Notes under the pieces: model-generated | The model's input: only the letters and a program-made list of their open reading frames with translations | Told to the model about the DNA's origin: nothing | Database searches by the model: none | Shown here: in pieces, positions 34,941-43,523 of the stretch | Layout of the letters: every line of letters starts with the position of its first letter | Position numbering within the stretch: position 1 is the stretch's first letter | Source: Methyloceanibacter caenitepidi | GTDB taxonomy: Bacteria > Pseudomonadota > Alphaproteobacteria > Rhizobiales > Methyloligellaceae | Direction: 5' to 3' | Assembly (NCBI RefSeq): GCF_000828475.1 | Contig: NZ_AP014648.1 | Location: 3,360,965 to 3,424,964, forward strand | Length of the DNA stretch: 64,000 nucleotides | Translations under genes and position numbers: made by a program

Positions 34941-35294
34941 ATGCCGATGAGGGCCATACGCCTCGCCACGATGACGCTTGCATTGCTGATTACGGCGTCA
35001 GCCGCCCAGGCCTTCCCGGCCGGAAACGTGGGCGCGAGCCTGCCCCAGTCGCTGGAGGCGATGCGGTCCGGACCACCGCTGGTGCTCATCAAGAAGAGAT
35101 GCGGGCCACGTTCCATCCTCCTCGAAGGACGGTGCATCAAGAAGAGCAACGCCGCCAGCTTCTGCGGCCCAGGCTATCGCGTCCAAGGCGACAAGTGCGT
35201 CCAGGGTGCGTACCAGGGTTCCTCCAAGCGCTCGCTCGTTTGTCCGGCCGGACAGGTGTGGAGCGCCCAGGAAGGCTGCCACTACGACGACTAG
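34941..35294 (+). CDS. small exported cysteine-rich repeat protein
   Basis: 117 residues from ATG 34941, with GGAAGGAA six bases upstream. Signal peptide about 1-24 (ATMTLALLITASAAQA). The mature part contains three successive two-cysteine modules: CGPRSILLEGRC, CGPGYRVQGDKC and CPAGQVWSAQEGC, each ten or eleven residues between cysteines, separated by polar linkers. This looks like disulfide-linked micro-modules folded in the periplasm. No family name recognised. Confidence 0.72.
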   Translation: MPMRAIRLATMTLALLITASAAQAFPAGNVGASLPQSLEAMRSGPPLVLIKKRCGPRSILLEGRCIKKSNAASFCGPGYRVQGDKCVQGAYQGSSKRSLVCPAGQVWSAQEGCHYDD

Positions 35295-35297
35295 GGG

Positions 35298-36569
35298 CTA
35301 CGCGGCTTTGCGAGCGCGGGCGGAGTTCAAGCGCACGGGCAGCGCAAACACGCCGCGCAAGCCGAACCGCTCGATCCAGGGAAGATCGTCCGGCGCCGCA
35401 AGCGCCAAGTCCGGATAGCGCCCGTAGAGCCGGGATAATGCCGATTGCGCCTCGACGCGCGCGAGCTGCATGCCGAGACAGAAGTGGATGCCTCTCCCGA
35501 ATACGAGATGCGGATTGGGCAGGCGGTCGAGCTTCAGTTTGTCCGGCGCGTCAAACGCTGCCGGGTCTGAATTCGCGGCCGCCAAGAGCCCGACGATGTT
35601 CTCGCCGCGCTTAAGTTTCTGACCCAAAAAGTCGCAATTCCGCGCCACGTAGCGCGGTTTCGTGCTCTGCACGGGCGTCATGTAGCGGCCGAGCTCTTCG
35701 ACCGCGCGTTCCATGCGCGTTGCGGGGTCTGCGAAGAGGAAGGCCTTCTGCGCCGGATTCTGCTCCAATGCGATCACGCTGTCGGCAATGAGATGCGTCG
35801 TCGTCTCGAAGCCCGCGAACAGCAGCAGGAACACCATGGACAGCAACTCGTCCTCGCTGAGTTTGTCGCCGTCCTCCTCGGCGCGAACCAGTTCGCTGAT
35901 GAGGCCTTCGCGCGGGTTTCGGCGGCACTCTTCGATCTGCTCCCGGACGTAGTTCACAACGCCCGGCATCGTGAACACGACCCGTAGTACTGCGAACCCG
36001 CGCAACGCCGACGTCATGTACCCCGCCCATTGCTCGAACCTGCCGCGGTTCTCCTCCGGCAAGCCCAGCAGCCAGCAGATGACTTCCAGCGGAAACCGGC
36101 GCGCGTAAGAAGCCACCAGGTCGATTTCATCGCGCCCGTCGATGTCGTCGAGAATGCGGTCGGCCAGGCCCTCGATCTCGCCGCGCATGTCGCGGACGAG
36201 CCGCCGCTGGAACGCTTGATCCACCAGCTTGCGCAAGCGCCTGTGATCGGGCTCGTCCTTCAGCAGCATGTTGTTGCTGAGAACCTTGATGGCGTGCGGC
36301 ATCCACCAGGACAGACCCGCGACACCGGACTTGCCCGCATGCCGGCCTTCCTGCACGAATAGAGCATTGTCCTTCAGCATGGCGGCCGTGGCGTCGTAGG
36401 TCGTGGTCGCCCACACCCTTCCGACGAAAGGCAGCTTCAACGGGACGACCGGGCCCGCCTCGCGCAGCCCCGCAAAAAACGAGAACGGGTCCTGCTTGCT
36501 CGCCTTGCTCTGCAGATCGACGCGCAGCGGGGCGCGCAACGAATAGGATTTCTGGTAGCCTGCGCCCAT
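35298..36569 (-). CDS. cytochrome P450
   Basis: Haem-thiolate monooxygenase of 423 residues. The I-helix oxygen-activation motif is LLLFAGFETTTHL, the K-helix ExxR is EELGRY, and the haem ligand is Cys364 in FGRGIHFCLGMQLAR. ATG 36569 has GGAAGG eight bases upstream; ATG 36602, preceded by AGAGG, would add eleven residues. No dedicated ferredoxin or reductase lies beside it, so redox partners must come from elsewhere. Substrate unknown. Confidence 0.93.
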   Translation of the reverse strand: MGAGYQKSYSLRAPLRVDLQSKASKQDPFSFFAGLREAGPVVPLKLPFVGRVWATTTYDATAAMLKDNALFVQEGRHAGKSGVAGLSWWMPHAIKVLSNNMLLKDEPDHRRLRKLVDQAFQRRLVRDMRGEIEGLADRILDDIDGRDEIDLVASYARRFPLEVICWLLGLPEENRGRFEQWAGYMTSALRGFAVLRVVFTMPGVVNYVREQIEECRRNPREGLISELVRAEEDGDKLSEDELLSMVFLLLFAGFETTTHLIADSVIALEQNPAQKAFLFADPATRMERAVEELGRYMTPVQSTKPRYVARNCDFLGQKLKRGENIVGLLAAANSDPAAFDAPDKLKLDRLPNPHLVFGRGIHFCLGMQLARVEAQSALSRLYGRYPDLALAAPDDLPWIERFGLRGVFALPVRLNSARARKAA

Positions 36570-36628
36570 CGAATAGCCTTCCGAATCAGTCGTGCGTTTC
36601 ATTATCAACCTCTTGGAGCGTCCGGCCC

Positions 36629-37099
36629 ATGAAGCAACTCGTCGCCGCACTTCCCGCCATTTGCTATGCCGTAGCCCTGACACTCGGCTTTCTCGAAGTT
36701 CCTCAACCGTTTGGCGCCGACGGCCTCGGGCCGACCCTGCAATGGATGCTGTCCTTAGGTCTGGGCGTGCCCAGCCTTTGGGCCGCATTCTCCCATGCTG
36801 TGTTCGCCGATCATGTCGCCCAGTCGATCGGTTGGGCGCCCAGCCCTTTCCAAAAAGAAGTCGCCGGCGCCAACCTCGGCATCGGTCTCGGCGCTATCGC
36901 GGCGTCCGTCCTGGGACCGGAAGCGGCGTGGGCGATGACATTCGTGGCTGCAGGCTTTCTGTGGAGCGCGGCATCAACCCACATCGCGGACATGGTCCGG
37001 AGCAAGAACTTCGCCATCAACAATGCCGGGCCGATTTTCTGGTGGGACATTCTCACGCCGCTCACGCTTCTGATCGGCCTCTTGCTCCTGCACCGCTGA
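36629..37099 (+). CDS. DUF6790-like membrane protein
   Basis: 156 residues with four hydrophobic segments (about 5-25, 38-60, 82-110 and 132-154). The motif AGANLGIGLGAIAA followed by GFLWSAASTHIADM and a final WWDILTPLTLLIGLLL resembles the uncharacterised DUF6790 group. GGAG lies ten bases before the ATG. It is divergent from the P450 gene with only 26-59 bp between them, so the promoters must overlap. Confidence 0.75.
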   Translation: MKQLVAALPAICYAVALTLGFLEVPQPFGADGLGPTLQWMLSLGLGVPSLWAAFSHAVFADHVAQSIGWAPSPFQKEVAGANLGIGLGAIAASVLGPEAAWAMTFVAAGFLWSAASTHIADMVRSKNFAINNAGPIFWWDILTPLTLLIGLLLLHR

Positions 37100-37120
37100 G
37101 GGCCGGCTAGGCGACGGAGG

Positions 37121-37384
37121 CTAGAGGCCGAGTTCGCGCCAACTGCTCTCGTGCAGCGTAACGCCGTAGTGTGCGGCGGCCTTCTTGATATTGGCGAAGG
37201 CAAGATCCCGGTCGGCGTCCGATACGCCTTCAACCTGATCGAAGCGCGCGAGTGCGTTCTTCACATGCGCCGCGTCCGTCAGCGGCTCTTTGCGCTGTTT
37301 CGGAAACGCGTACACACTTTCGGGAAGTTCGGCACGATCATGAATCTCGCCGTGCTCGTCATGGGGCATCCACGTCGTTTCCAT
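37121..37384 (-). CDS. small DUF6582-like protein
   Basis: 87 residues, soluble. The pattern ESVYAFPKQRKEPLTDAAHV, NALARFDQVEGVSDADRD and AFANIKKAAAHYGVTL matches small alpha-helical proteins of the DUF6582 type that occur alone or as a domain in phage-related proteins. Function unknown. It is the last gene of a three-gene minus-strand run with the cupin (5-bp gap) and the SnoaL-like protein. Confidence 0.72.
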   Translation of the reverse strand: METTWMPHDEHGEIHDRAELPESVYAFPKQRKEPLTDAAHVKNALARFDQVEGVSDADRDLAFANIKKAAAHYGVTLHESSWRELGL

Positions 37385-37389
37385 AGGAG

Positions 37390-37770
37390 CTACTCCTTGT
37401 CGCCGGGGCCTCCCGGCGCCGCATCAAAGTGGACTACCAACCATATGGTGGGCGGCGCGACCTGTGTCCAGGTCACTCGGTGGCGGCAATGGGCGGGGAG
37501 CAGCAGCCAATCTCCAGGCTCGAGGTCGCGGTCCCGGCTCTCGCCGTCGATGCGCAGACGAGCAGCCCCCGAGACAAGCAGCACGAATTCATCACGGCTC
37601 TGATCGTACCAATCGCCGTCGGGCGTTGCCTGACCCGTCGAGACGATGCGCTCGATGCGGACCCCAGGACTTTCGACGATTGCGTCGAAGAGTTCTTCGG
37701 CCTGCAGACCTGTCGGGAGCCCCGCGTTCAGCGCCCCCGACAGCACCCCGCCGGCTCGCTCAAGGGGCAA
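37390..37770 (-). CDS. cupin domain protein
   Basis: 126 residues from TTG 37770, overlapping the stop of the upstream gene by eleven bases. A single cupin beta-barrel with GDWYDQSRDEFVLLVSG (motif 1, with unusual metal-site spacing) and DLEPGDWLLLPAHCRHRV (motif 2). Members of this group (cupin_2) are often metal-dependent small-molecule enzymes or binding proteins. The only canonical histidines are in motif 2, so metal binding is uncertain. Confidence 0.75.
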   Translation of the reverse strand: MPLERAGGVLSGALNAGLPTGLQAEELFDAIVESPGVRIERIVSTGQATPDGDWYDQSRDEFVLLVSGAARLRIDGESRDRDLEPGDWLLLPAHCRHRVTWTQVAPPTIWLVVHFDAAPGGPGDKE

Positions 37771-38200
37771 TCGTGGTCACCTGGTAAAAGCTCTCCAGCC
37801 ATTTGCCCTCATCCTGAACCAGGATCGATGTGATAAAGACCGTGCTGTCGACGGGCTTGTCTTCATAGGTGCCTTCGAACTTTGCGGTCAGCGTCCGCAT
37901 GGCGCTGTTGGGACCGAGGAAGACGACAGTCGGTTCGCTGAGGTCAGTTTGCTTGATGTCGGTCTTGGACAAACCGGCGATCATCTGCTCCACCGTTTCC
38001 GGCCCGCGATGAAAAGGCAAGACAGCGATGTGATCCTCGGTCATAAGCGCCTTGAGTGCATCGGGATCGTCCGTCGCAAAAGCCTCGTCCAGCTGTCCGA
38101 CGGTATTGTCGATCGCCTCGACGTCGGCAAGGCGCTCGTCGGCGAGGGCTGGCACTGCAAGAAGTACACACGTTATGAGTGCAGCGAGTAATTTGATCAT
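37760..38200 (-). CDS. exported SnoaL/DUF4440-like protein
   Basis: 146 residues with signal peptide about 1-20 (LLAALITCVLLAVPALA). The mature part follows the NTF2-like cone fold: IDNTVGQLDEAFATDDPDALKA, MTEDHIAVLPFHRG and the C-terminal WLESFYQVTTIA strand. Such domains bind small hydrophobic molecules or act as weak lyases/isomerases; here it is periplasmic. Its last codons overlap the cupin start, implying translation together. Confidence 0.75.
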   Translation of the reverse strand: MIKLLAALITCVLLAVPALADERLADVEAIDNTVGQLDEAFATDDPDALKALMTEDHIAVLPFHRGPETVEQMIAGLSKTDIKQTDLSEPTVVFLGPNSAMRTLTAKFEGTYEDKPVDSTVFITSILVQDEGKWLESFYQVTTIAP

Positions 38201-38284
38201 GCTAGGCTCCTGTCCGGATCGCTACCGAGTGACAATTGCTATTTCATCCCGACGAACCAACGAACACAACAGACCTTCCACGCC

Positions 38285-38905
38285 ATGACATCTTCCGACT
38301 TCCTAACCCGAGGGCGGCCGATCTCTAAGGGCACGGCCGCCCTGCTGATCATCGACGTGCAGAACGGAACGTGTGGGCCCGAACAAGCACGGCGCCGTCC
38401 GGAGCTGCACGCCGCTCTGAGGGACCGCGCCGTGCCCAATATCGAGAGCCTGCTCCGTGCCTTCCGGCGCGCCCGAGCGGAGGTGATCTTCACGGTCATC
38501 GAGAACTTGACGGCGAACGGCCGCGACAGAAGCCTCGACTACAAACTTTCCGGCATGGGCTTCCCGAAAGGCTCGCACGAAGCCCAGGTGATCCCGGCAC
38601 TTGCCCCCAAAGAGGACGAGCTGGTCCTTCCCAAGTCGTCGTCTTCTGTCTTTAACTCGACGATGCTCGACTATGTCTTGCGCAATATCGGCATTGAGGA
38701 CGTCTTCGTCGTCGGCTGCCTCACGGATCAATGCATCGACCATGCGGTGAAGGACGGTGCGGATCGCGGCTACTACATGACGTGCATCCATGACGCCTGC
38801 GTCGCGGAGACGGAGGTGCGCCACGAGGCGGCGCTCTCCTGCTTCGGCGGCTATTGCCGAATGCTCAGCACGGAGGATGCGCTGAGCCTCATTGGGGCCA
38901 CCTGA
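38285..38905 (+). CDS. isochorismatase-family cysteine hydrolase
   Basis: 206 residues. The catalytic triad is Asp24 (LIIDVQN), Lys117 (VLPKSSSSVF) and Cys150 in GCLTDQCIDHAVKDG. This family hydrolyses amides such as ureidoacrylate, nicotinamide or N-carbamoyl compounds, or the vinyl ether of isochorismate; Cys is the nucleophile in the amidases. The insert GMGFPKGSHEAQ is like biuret/ureidoacrylate hydrolases. It is followed by a convergent lipoprotein gene. Confidence 0.88.
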   Translation: MTSSDFLTRGRPISKGTAALLIIDVQNGTCGPEQARRRPELHAALRDRAVPNIESLLRAFRRARAEVIFTVIENLTANGRDRSLDYKLSGMGFPKGSHEAQVIPALAPKEDELVLPKSSSSVFNSTMLDYVLRNIGIEDVFVVGCLTDQCIDHAVKDGADRGYYMTCIHDACVAETEVRHEAALSCFGGYCRMLSTEDALSLIGAT

Positions 38906-38919
38906 CGGCGAACGCGCTC

Positions 38920-39462
38920 CTAACCGCCAACCTGCTTCAAGGCGAAGGGCTTGAGCTCCTTGCTCGACTTCAGAAATTCGGTGGTGCGTTTAAGATCCCT
39001 CACCCGCGCCGACGAATATAAGCCCGTCGTGCACGTCGTATCCGAGTAGGACTCCGTCACCATCACATAAGGCCCGTCGTCGCGGACGATATTGCAGGCG
39101 CAGACGGCCCTTGTCGGGTCGGCCGGGTCGACGATGCACGGCCGGTCGAAGCACCAGGCCCAGGGGCGATCGTTTGTGCAGGCGGCATAGGTCTTCACCG
39201 GGAAATAGCGGGAGACGACCTGCTTGCCCTCCGGCGTATCGATCGGCTCGTGGCAAGGCGTACTGCCGACGGAGAAACCCGTCTTGACGGCGCAGTCGCA
39301 GAAAACGGTCTCCTCGCCTTCCTCGATCGGCGCGCATCTCGCCGTGGTGCAGAGCGCATAGGTGCTTTCGCAAACGAGATAGCGGGTCATCGTCTCGTCG
39401 TCGCTGCAACCTGCTACCGCCAACACTAGAACCGAGAGCACTGAAGCCGCTAGAAGTCTCAT
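38920..39462 (-). CDS. Cys-rich lipoprotein
   Basis: 180 residues from ATG 39462, with GGAGGACAGG five bases upstream. The signal peptide ends in the lipobox LAVAGC (about residues 13-18), so the mature protein is lipid-anchored at Cys. The rest has twelve further cysteines spaced in pairs (CESTYALC, CDCAVKTG, CVCAC-like CACN) suggesting a disulfide-knit periplasmic domain. No family recognised. Close to the glutamine-synthetase-like gene but in its own unit. Confidence 0.7.
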   Translation of the reverse strand: MRLLAASVLSVLVLAVAGCSDDETMTRYLVCESTYALCTTARCAPIEEGEETVFCDCAVKTGFSVGSTPCHEPIDTPEGKQVVSRYFPVKTYAACTNDRPWAWCFDRPCIVDPADPTRAVCACNIVRDDGPYVMVTESYSDTTCTTGLYSSARVRDLKRTTEFLKSSKELKPFALKQVGG

Positions 39463-39582
39463 CCTGTCCTCCGTGGTATCCGGCACCGGCAAAGATAGAC
39501 CGATCCGGTCACGCCATCGCGCGTTTCGCCGGCTGCAGTTTATGCGCCGTTAACTGCGATCGGACGACGGCGGTTTCAGGAC

Positions 39583-40848
39583 TTAGTAGACTTCGGCATA
39601 GCGCGCGCACAGGTCCGCCTCGGACAAGTCCGCCACATAGGCCGCCTCCGACCGCTTGTGCCGCATATAGGCCTCGAAGAAGACCGGACCGAACCACGAC
39701 TTCATCGCGTCGCTCGCTTCCATGAGATCGAGAGCCGCGCTCAAGGAAGACGGCAACGGCGCCTCCGTCTCCGGCAGAGAAAGCTGACGGGCTATTCCGT
39801 CCGCTCCGGCAAAGATCATCGCGCCGAGCGCCATGTAGGGACTGGCCGCCGCGTCGCAAACGCGGAACTCGAGATTGAACTGCGCCTGCCGCTGCTCCTC
39901 TCCCGCCGCATCGAAGACGGGACAGATTCGAAGCGCCGCCCCGCGATCCTGCAGTTTGATGTCGGCCACGGTCGGCGCCCACCGGTCGGGCACGAGCCGC
40001 AAGTAAGAGACCGGCGACGGCGTTGTGACCGCGCACAGAGCCGGAAGATGGTGCAGAATCCCGGCGGCGAAGTGCGCCGCGACAGCGCTGAGACCCATGG
40101 GACCGTTTGGATCGCTTGTCACGGGCGCGCCCGAGGCGTCATGCAAGCTGAAATGGATGTGTACGCCGTTGCCGGCCCCGCCCGCCACGGGCATCGGCGA
40201 AAAAATGGCCCGGTTCTCCAGGCGAAAGGCCGCGCCGCGCGCCATTTCTCGCGCAATGACGCCTGCATCCGCGGCGGCCAGTGCGGCATCGGGCGCAACC
40301 GTCATCTCATACTGTCGGGGCCCGTACTCGGCCAGGAACGAATCCGGGTGGACACTTGCGGCGCGAATGGCGGCCATCACCATCTCGCCGAAGACGCCCT
40401 GGCGCCGGAAGGCGTTGAGGCTGTAGGCATGGCCCGGCACGTCCTCGACGCCCGTGTAAACGAACTCCTGCTCGAACGCGGCAAGGAGTTCGAGGCCACT
40501 CGCCTGTTTCAGCGCACCGATCGCCCGCCGCAGGAAGGCGCGGACGCAGCACTCCCAGGGGCTCCCGTCCGTATTGCGAATGTCGCCGAGAAAGAAGTGC
40601 TCGGGCGCGGAGCCGTCGCGGAAGTCGACATGCACCTCCGCCGTCGGGTCCGGCACGATCATGAGGTCGCCCGCCGTCCCGAAGGGCGTATCGAGGATCG
40701 GCCCGAAGCATGTCTGCATCAGATTGGAGTGCGTCCAGCCGATGCCGAGCTTCCGCCGGGCCGGCAACTCCGTGGACGGAAATCCCTTGCCGCGCACGAG
40801 CCCGGCGATATCGCACGTTCCGACGAACGTCAAATCCTCGCGCAGCAT
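39583..40848 (-). CDS. glutamine synthetase-like ATP-dependent amide ligase
   Basis: 421 residues of the glutamine-synthetase fold. The catalytic domain keeps the metal-binding LLAAFEQEFVY, EYGPRQYEMTVAP, GNGVHIHFSLHDASG and the ATP/substrate Arg in LVPDRWAPT. The N-terminal beta-grasp is short (FVGTCDIAGLVRGKGFP). This is the GlnT/gamma-glutamyl-polyamine-synthetase branch rather than GlnA; in a methylotroph a gamma-glutamylation of an amine is possible, but the acceptor is not known. No partner genes lie beside it. Confidence 0.82.
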   Translation of the reverse strand: MLREDLTFVGTCDIAGLVRGKGFPSTELPARRKLGIGWTHSNLMQTCFGPILDTPFGTAGDLMIVPDPTAEVHVDFRDGSAPEHFFLGDIRNTDGSPWECCVRAFLRRAIGALKQASGLELLAAFEQEFVYTGVEDVPGHAYSLNAFRRQGVFGEMVMAAIRAASVHPDSFLAEYGPRQYEMTVAPDAALAAADAGVIAREMARGAAFRLENRAIFSPMPVAGGAGNGVHIHFSLHDASGAPVTSDPNGPMGLSAVAAHFAAGILHHLPALCAVTTPSPVSYLRLVPDRWAPTVADIKLQDRGAALRICPVFDAAGEEQRQAQFNLEFRVCDAAASPYMALGAMIFAGADGIARQLSLPETEAPLPSSLSAALDLMEASDAMKSWFGPVFFEAYMRHKRSEAAYVADLSEADLCARYAEVY

Positions 40849-40932
40849 GACACCTCCCCACGTCGACGATGCGAGCGTATCAGTCTACGCCAGGCGGCGG
40901 CGATAGGGAGCCGCAATTGTCGGCGGGGACCG

Positions 40933-41574
40933 TTACAACGGGCGAATCTGCGCGCTGGCGGTGCTCACCCAGGTGGCAGACAGACTTTGCAGTTCACGCG
41001 CCTGCGCTTGCACGGCCCCGATATGGTTGAACCAATAGGCAACCCCGAGGCGCATGGCTTCCATCGGCGTTTTCGCCCCGGCCAAATCGCGCGCGAGCTC
41101 GAGCCCCGCACTGACATTCGAATGGGCGATGTCTACCAGCTTCGTATTCATCGCGATGGCGGCCGGAAGCGCGCCCTGCAAAGAACAGCTCAACACTGGT
41201 GCCGGCACCATCGCCTTCGTTTGGGTGGCATGCTTGGCCTTGGCGGCAGGCTTCGCCTTGGCTGCGGACTTCGGCGTGAGCGGCTTGGAGGGCGACTTCG
41301 CCGCGGACAGGTTCTTCTCCGGTTTCGTTGACACCTGCTTCGTGCCGGCGGCCTTGTTGGAGGTCTTGGCAACGGCCTTCGCCGCCTTGTTGACCGCAGC
41401 CTTGGTAGGCGCGGAGGCCATGGCCTTGGCCGGGTTGCCGCCTTTGCTCTTGGCAGATTTCCGCTTGGAGCCGGCCGGTTTTGAAGCACCCGGCCGAACA
41501 GTGCTCGGCTTCGCAGCACGTGGCTTCACGCGTTGCTCGCCGTCCTGTGCCGTGATCGTCGTATCCTTGGTCAT
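40933..41574 (-). CDS. phasin-like protein with N-terminal Lys/Ala/Pro (histone-like) tail
   Basis: 213 residues in two parts. Residues 1-125 are a low-complexity KAAA/PAK-type tail (KAAVNKAAKAVAKTSNKAAG) like AlgP or histone H1. Residues 135-213 form a helical phasin segment, KLVDIAHSNVSAGLELARDL through EAMRLGVAYWFNHIGAVQAQ to ARELQSLSATWV. Phasins coat polyhydroxybutyrate granules; the basic tail might bind DNA and anchor granules to the nucleoid, as PhaF does in Pseudomonas. In PhaF, however, the basic part is C-terminal. Confidence 0.75.
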   Translation of the reverse strand: MTKDTTITAQDGEQRVKPRAAKPSTVRPGASKPAGSKRKSAKSKGGNPAKAMASAPTKAAVNKAAKAVAKTSNKAAGTKQVSTKPEKNLSAAKSPSKPLTPKSAAKAKPAAKAKHATQTKAMVPAPVLSCSLQGALPAAIAMNTKLVDIAHSNVSAGLELARDLAGAKTPMEAMRLGVAYWFNHIGAVQAQARELQSLSATWVSTASAQIRPL

Positions 41575-41848
41575 CGCGAAAACCCCGCTCTACGCATGGT
41601 ACACACCAGTCCACCACTGCAGAACGCGTGGCATGCAGAGGCAGTTTCAATCGGACGATGCCGCCACGGCGATTTCTCGGCGGCACGGCTTCAAGTCTGC
41701 TGACTTGGTGTGACAGTTCAAATGGGAGCTGAGGGCAACGCCGCGACGGCGTGAGAATTTCCGCGTCATGCCCCGGCTCGCCGCTCTTGAGGAAGGTTAG
41801 CGGCGAAGGGTAAACAAGTGGTACCGGCGGTGCGGGCCGACGCCAGGA
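41575..41848. other. intergenic region, nothing recognised
   Basis: 274 bp upstream of the phasin-like gene and downstream of the small membrane ORF. It presumably contains the phasin promoter. No repeat, hairpin with T-run or credible ORF was seen. Confidence 0.3.
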
Positions 41849-41983
41849 CTACGAGGCCGTCCCCGTGCGGCCCCGGTTGCGGGACTTGCGCGCGCGCAAG
41901 AATGCGCGGCATTTGATGAAAAGGTTCCAGAGCAGGAAGACCAGCAGAGCGGTGAACATCATACCGAAGGCGACAATCAGCAT
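41849..41983 (-). CDS. candidate 44-residue single-pass membrane protein
   Basis: An ORF of 44 codons from ATG 41983. The N-terminus MLIVAFGMMFTALLVFLLW is a good transmembrane helix, followed by a strongly basic tail KCRAFLRARKSRNRGRT, giving N-out/C-in or N-in topology by the positive-inside rule. There is no clear Shine-Dalgarno, so it is a candidate only. It occupies an otherwise empty gap between the phasin-like gene and the MEKHLA gene. Confidence 0.4.
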   Translation of the reverse strand: MLIVAFGMMFTALLVFLLWNLFIKCRAFLRARKSRNRGRTGTAS

Positions 41984-42049
41984 CGCTGGCAACCCGCGAA
42001 AGACGGACTGTGGCTTATGCCCCTAGCGCCCGTTCAAACCCCATCAGCC

Positions 42050-42514
42050 ATGACAATCGCCACGGACCCCGTCTTTTTCCGACTTCTTGCCGACAGTTAC
42101 AAGCGCTTGCTTGCCTGCCCTCCGCCCTTTCTCGAGGGATGTGACGGTGACGGCCCAGACTGGCTTTACAGCCGTGCACCCAATTGCGTTCTGGCACATA
42201 ACACGGCGGACGATCCCCTGTTCCTCTACGCGAACAAGGCCGCACAAGCCCTATTCGAGTACGAATGGGACGAGATCGTCGGCATGCCTTCGCGATTGTC
42301 CGCGGAGGCTCCGAACCGCGCCGAGCGCCAGAGGCTGTTGGATGCGGTATCGCGCGACGGTTTTGCGACCGGCTATAGCGGCATCCGGATCTCGAAATCC
42401 GGTCGCCGGTTTCGGATCGAGAACGGCGTTTTGTGGCAGTTGCGCGACGCCAGAGGCACGCTCCACGGCGTCGCCGCAACCTTCAGCAATTGGACGTCTT
42501 TGATAGAGCGCTGA
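42050..42514 (+). CDS. MEKHLA domain protein (PAS-like)
   Basis: 154 residues from ATG 42050 (ATG 42017 adds eleven). It is a stand-alone MEKHLA domain: FFRLLADSYKRLL, APNCVLAHNTADDPLFLYAN, FEYEWDEIVGMPSRLSAE and GIRISKSGRRFRIEN, related to PAS domains and first described at the end of plant HD-ZIP III proteins. A ligand-binding sensory role is presumed. Neither possible start has a good Shine-Dalgarno. Confidence 0.85.
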   Translation: MTIATDPVFFRLLADSYKRLLACPPPFLEGCDGDGPDWLYSRAPNCVLAHNTADDPLFLYANKAAQALFEYEWDEIVGMPSRLSAEAPNRAERQRLLDAVSRDGFATGYSGIRISKSGRRFRIENGVLWQLRDARGTLHGVAATFSNWTSLIER

Positions 42515-42751
42515 CTAGCGGTAACCGGCAGCCTTCAGAGCCGACTTGCAGGTCTGCGACAGGCTGCTCTTCTTCTCGCGCATGCAGACTTCCAGCTGCT
42601 TGGAGCCGATCGTCTTATCGCCGCAGTGCCGCTTGTAATCCTGCTTGCAGCTCGCCCGAATCGCCTTGGTATAGGCATCGGCATTGGCCACACCGGCGAA
42701 AGAGACAGCCGTCAGGCCCGCGATCAACAGTCCAGAAAATACAGTTTTCAT
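42515..42751 (-). CDS. small exported cysteine-rich-repeat protein
   Basis: 78 residues. Signal peptide about 1-24 (SGLLIAGLTAVSFAGVANA). The mature domain has four cysteines in the pattern SCKQDYKRHC, EVCMREKK and QTCKSAL, resembling one cysteine-rich repeat of the Golgi-apparatus-protein-1 type found in small bacterial periplasmic proteins. It converges on the MEKHLA gene with no gap between the stops. Confidence 0.75.
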   Translation of the reverse strand: MKTVFSGLLIAGLTAVSFAGVANADAYTKAIRASCKQDYKRHCGDKTIGSKQLEVCMREKKSSLSQTCKSALKAAGYR

Positions 42752-43069
42752 ATTTCAAAGTCCCTTTGTTCCCGGCAGCGCAACCTACCAAACACCCCTC
42801 ACAGCGCAAGCCCGCTTTCGGGATCGCGGCGTGAATTTAGAAAAAACGCGGAATTTGTGGGCGTGGCGCAACAGCGCATGCACCGCCACATTTACAGCTT
42901 CCTGACATCACTCGCAGGTTCGCTGGCCACACGAATCGGCTCAAGGGCACGTATTCCCGCCGCTTTGCGTGCATTTCGTTGAACTGCGCGAGGAAAGCTT
43001 TCTCGATCGTCGTGACGCTTCGAGAGGCCCCCGTCTTCTTTAGTCGCGTTTGGTAGCGCAGAATCGCCG
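42752..43069. other. intergenic region, nothing recognised
   Basis: 318 bp between two small exported-protein genes on the minus strand. The frames open here (for example 42892-43149 minus) give basic, low-complexity peptides without a signal or a Shine-Dalgarno and are not called. The region presumably contains the promoter of the gene at 42515-42751. Confidence 0.35.
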
Positions 43070-43294
43070 CTAGTACTTCTTCTTTTTAGTCGTCCCCGGT
43101 GTCGGCGCGGCGTCGGCAATACAATTGGTGATATACGCCTCGCGTTCACCGGCGCGAAGCGGCGGCGTCACCTTGTTTGCCGCTCTTTCGCATGCATTGC
43201 GGACCGCGTCCGATACTTGCGCATGCGCGGGAACGCTCAGAGCCGCGACATATGCTAGGGCAGCCAGAGCCACCGCGGTGCCTAACCTTGTCAT
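43070..43294 (-). CDS. small exported protein, lysine tail
   Basis: 74 residues from ATG 43294. Signal peptide about 1-25 (VALAALAYVAALSVPAHA). The mature peptide has two cysteines (RNACERAA, ITNCIADA) and ends TPGTTKKKKY. No family recognised. The frame extends upstream to 43339, but the signal peptide fixes the start near 43294. Confidence 0.6.
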   Translation of the reverse strand: MTRLGTAVALAALAYVAALSVPAHAQVSDAVRNACERAANKVTPPLRAGEREAYITNCIADAAPTPGTTKKKKY

Positions 43295-43523
43295 ATCACG
43301 CCATCCTTCGTTCGATTGTTGCCCGAAGCAGTATAGCACCCTGGTAATGCCGCGTGACGGTCCCTACATGACAGCGGCCACCGCCTTGGTGGACGGCCCG
43401 CGCCCGCGGGCCTGGAGGGGTTGAGGCGACACGAGGGGTCCAAGGGGACAATGTCGCCAGTTTGTCATCAGCCACACCAATAAGTGCATCGTGCGTGAAG
43501 CGTTTTTGCAAGCGGAGGCTGTC

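Noticed and set aside
42892..43149. 85-residue minus-strand ORF
   Set aside because: Basic low-complexity peptide without signal, Shine-Dalgarno or homology; overlaps the neighbouring small exported gene.
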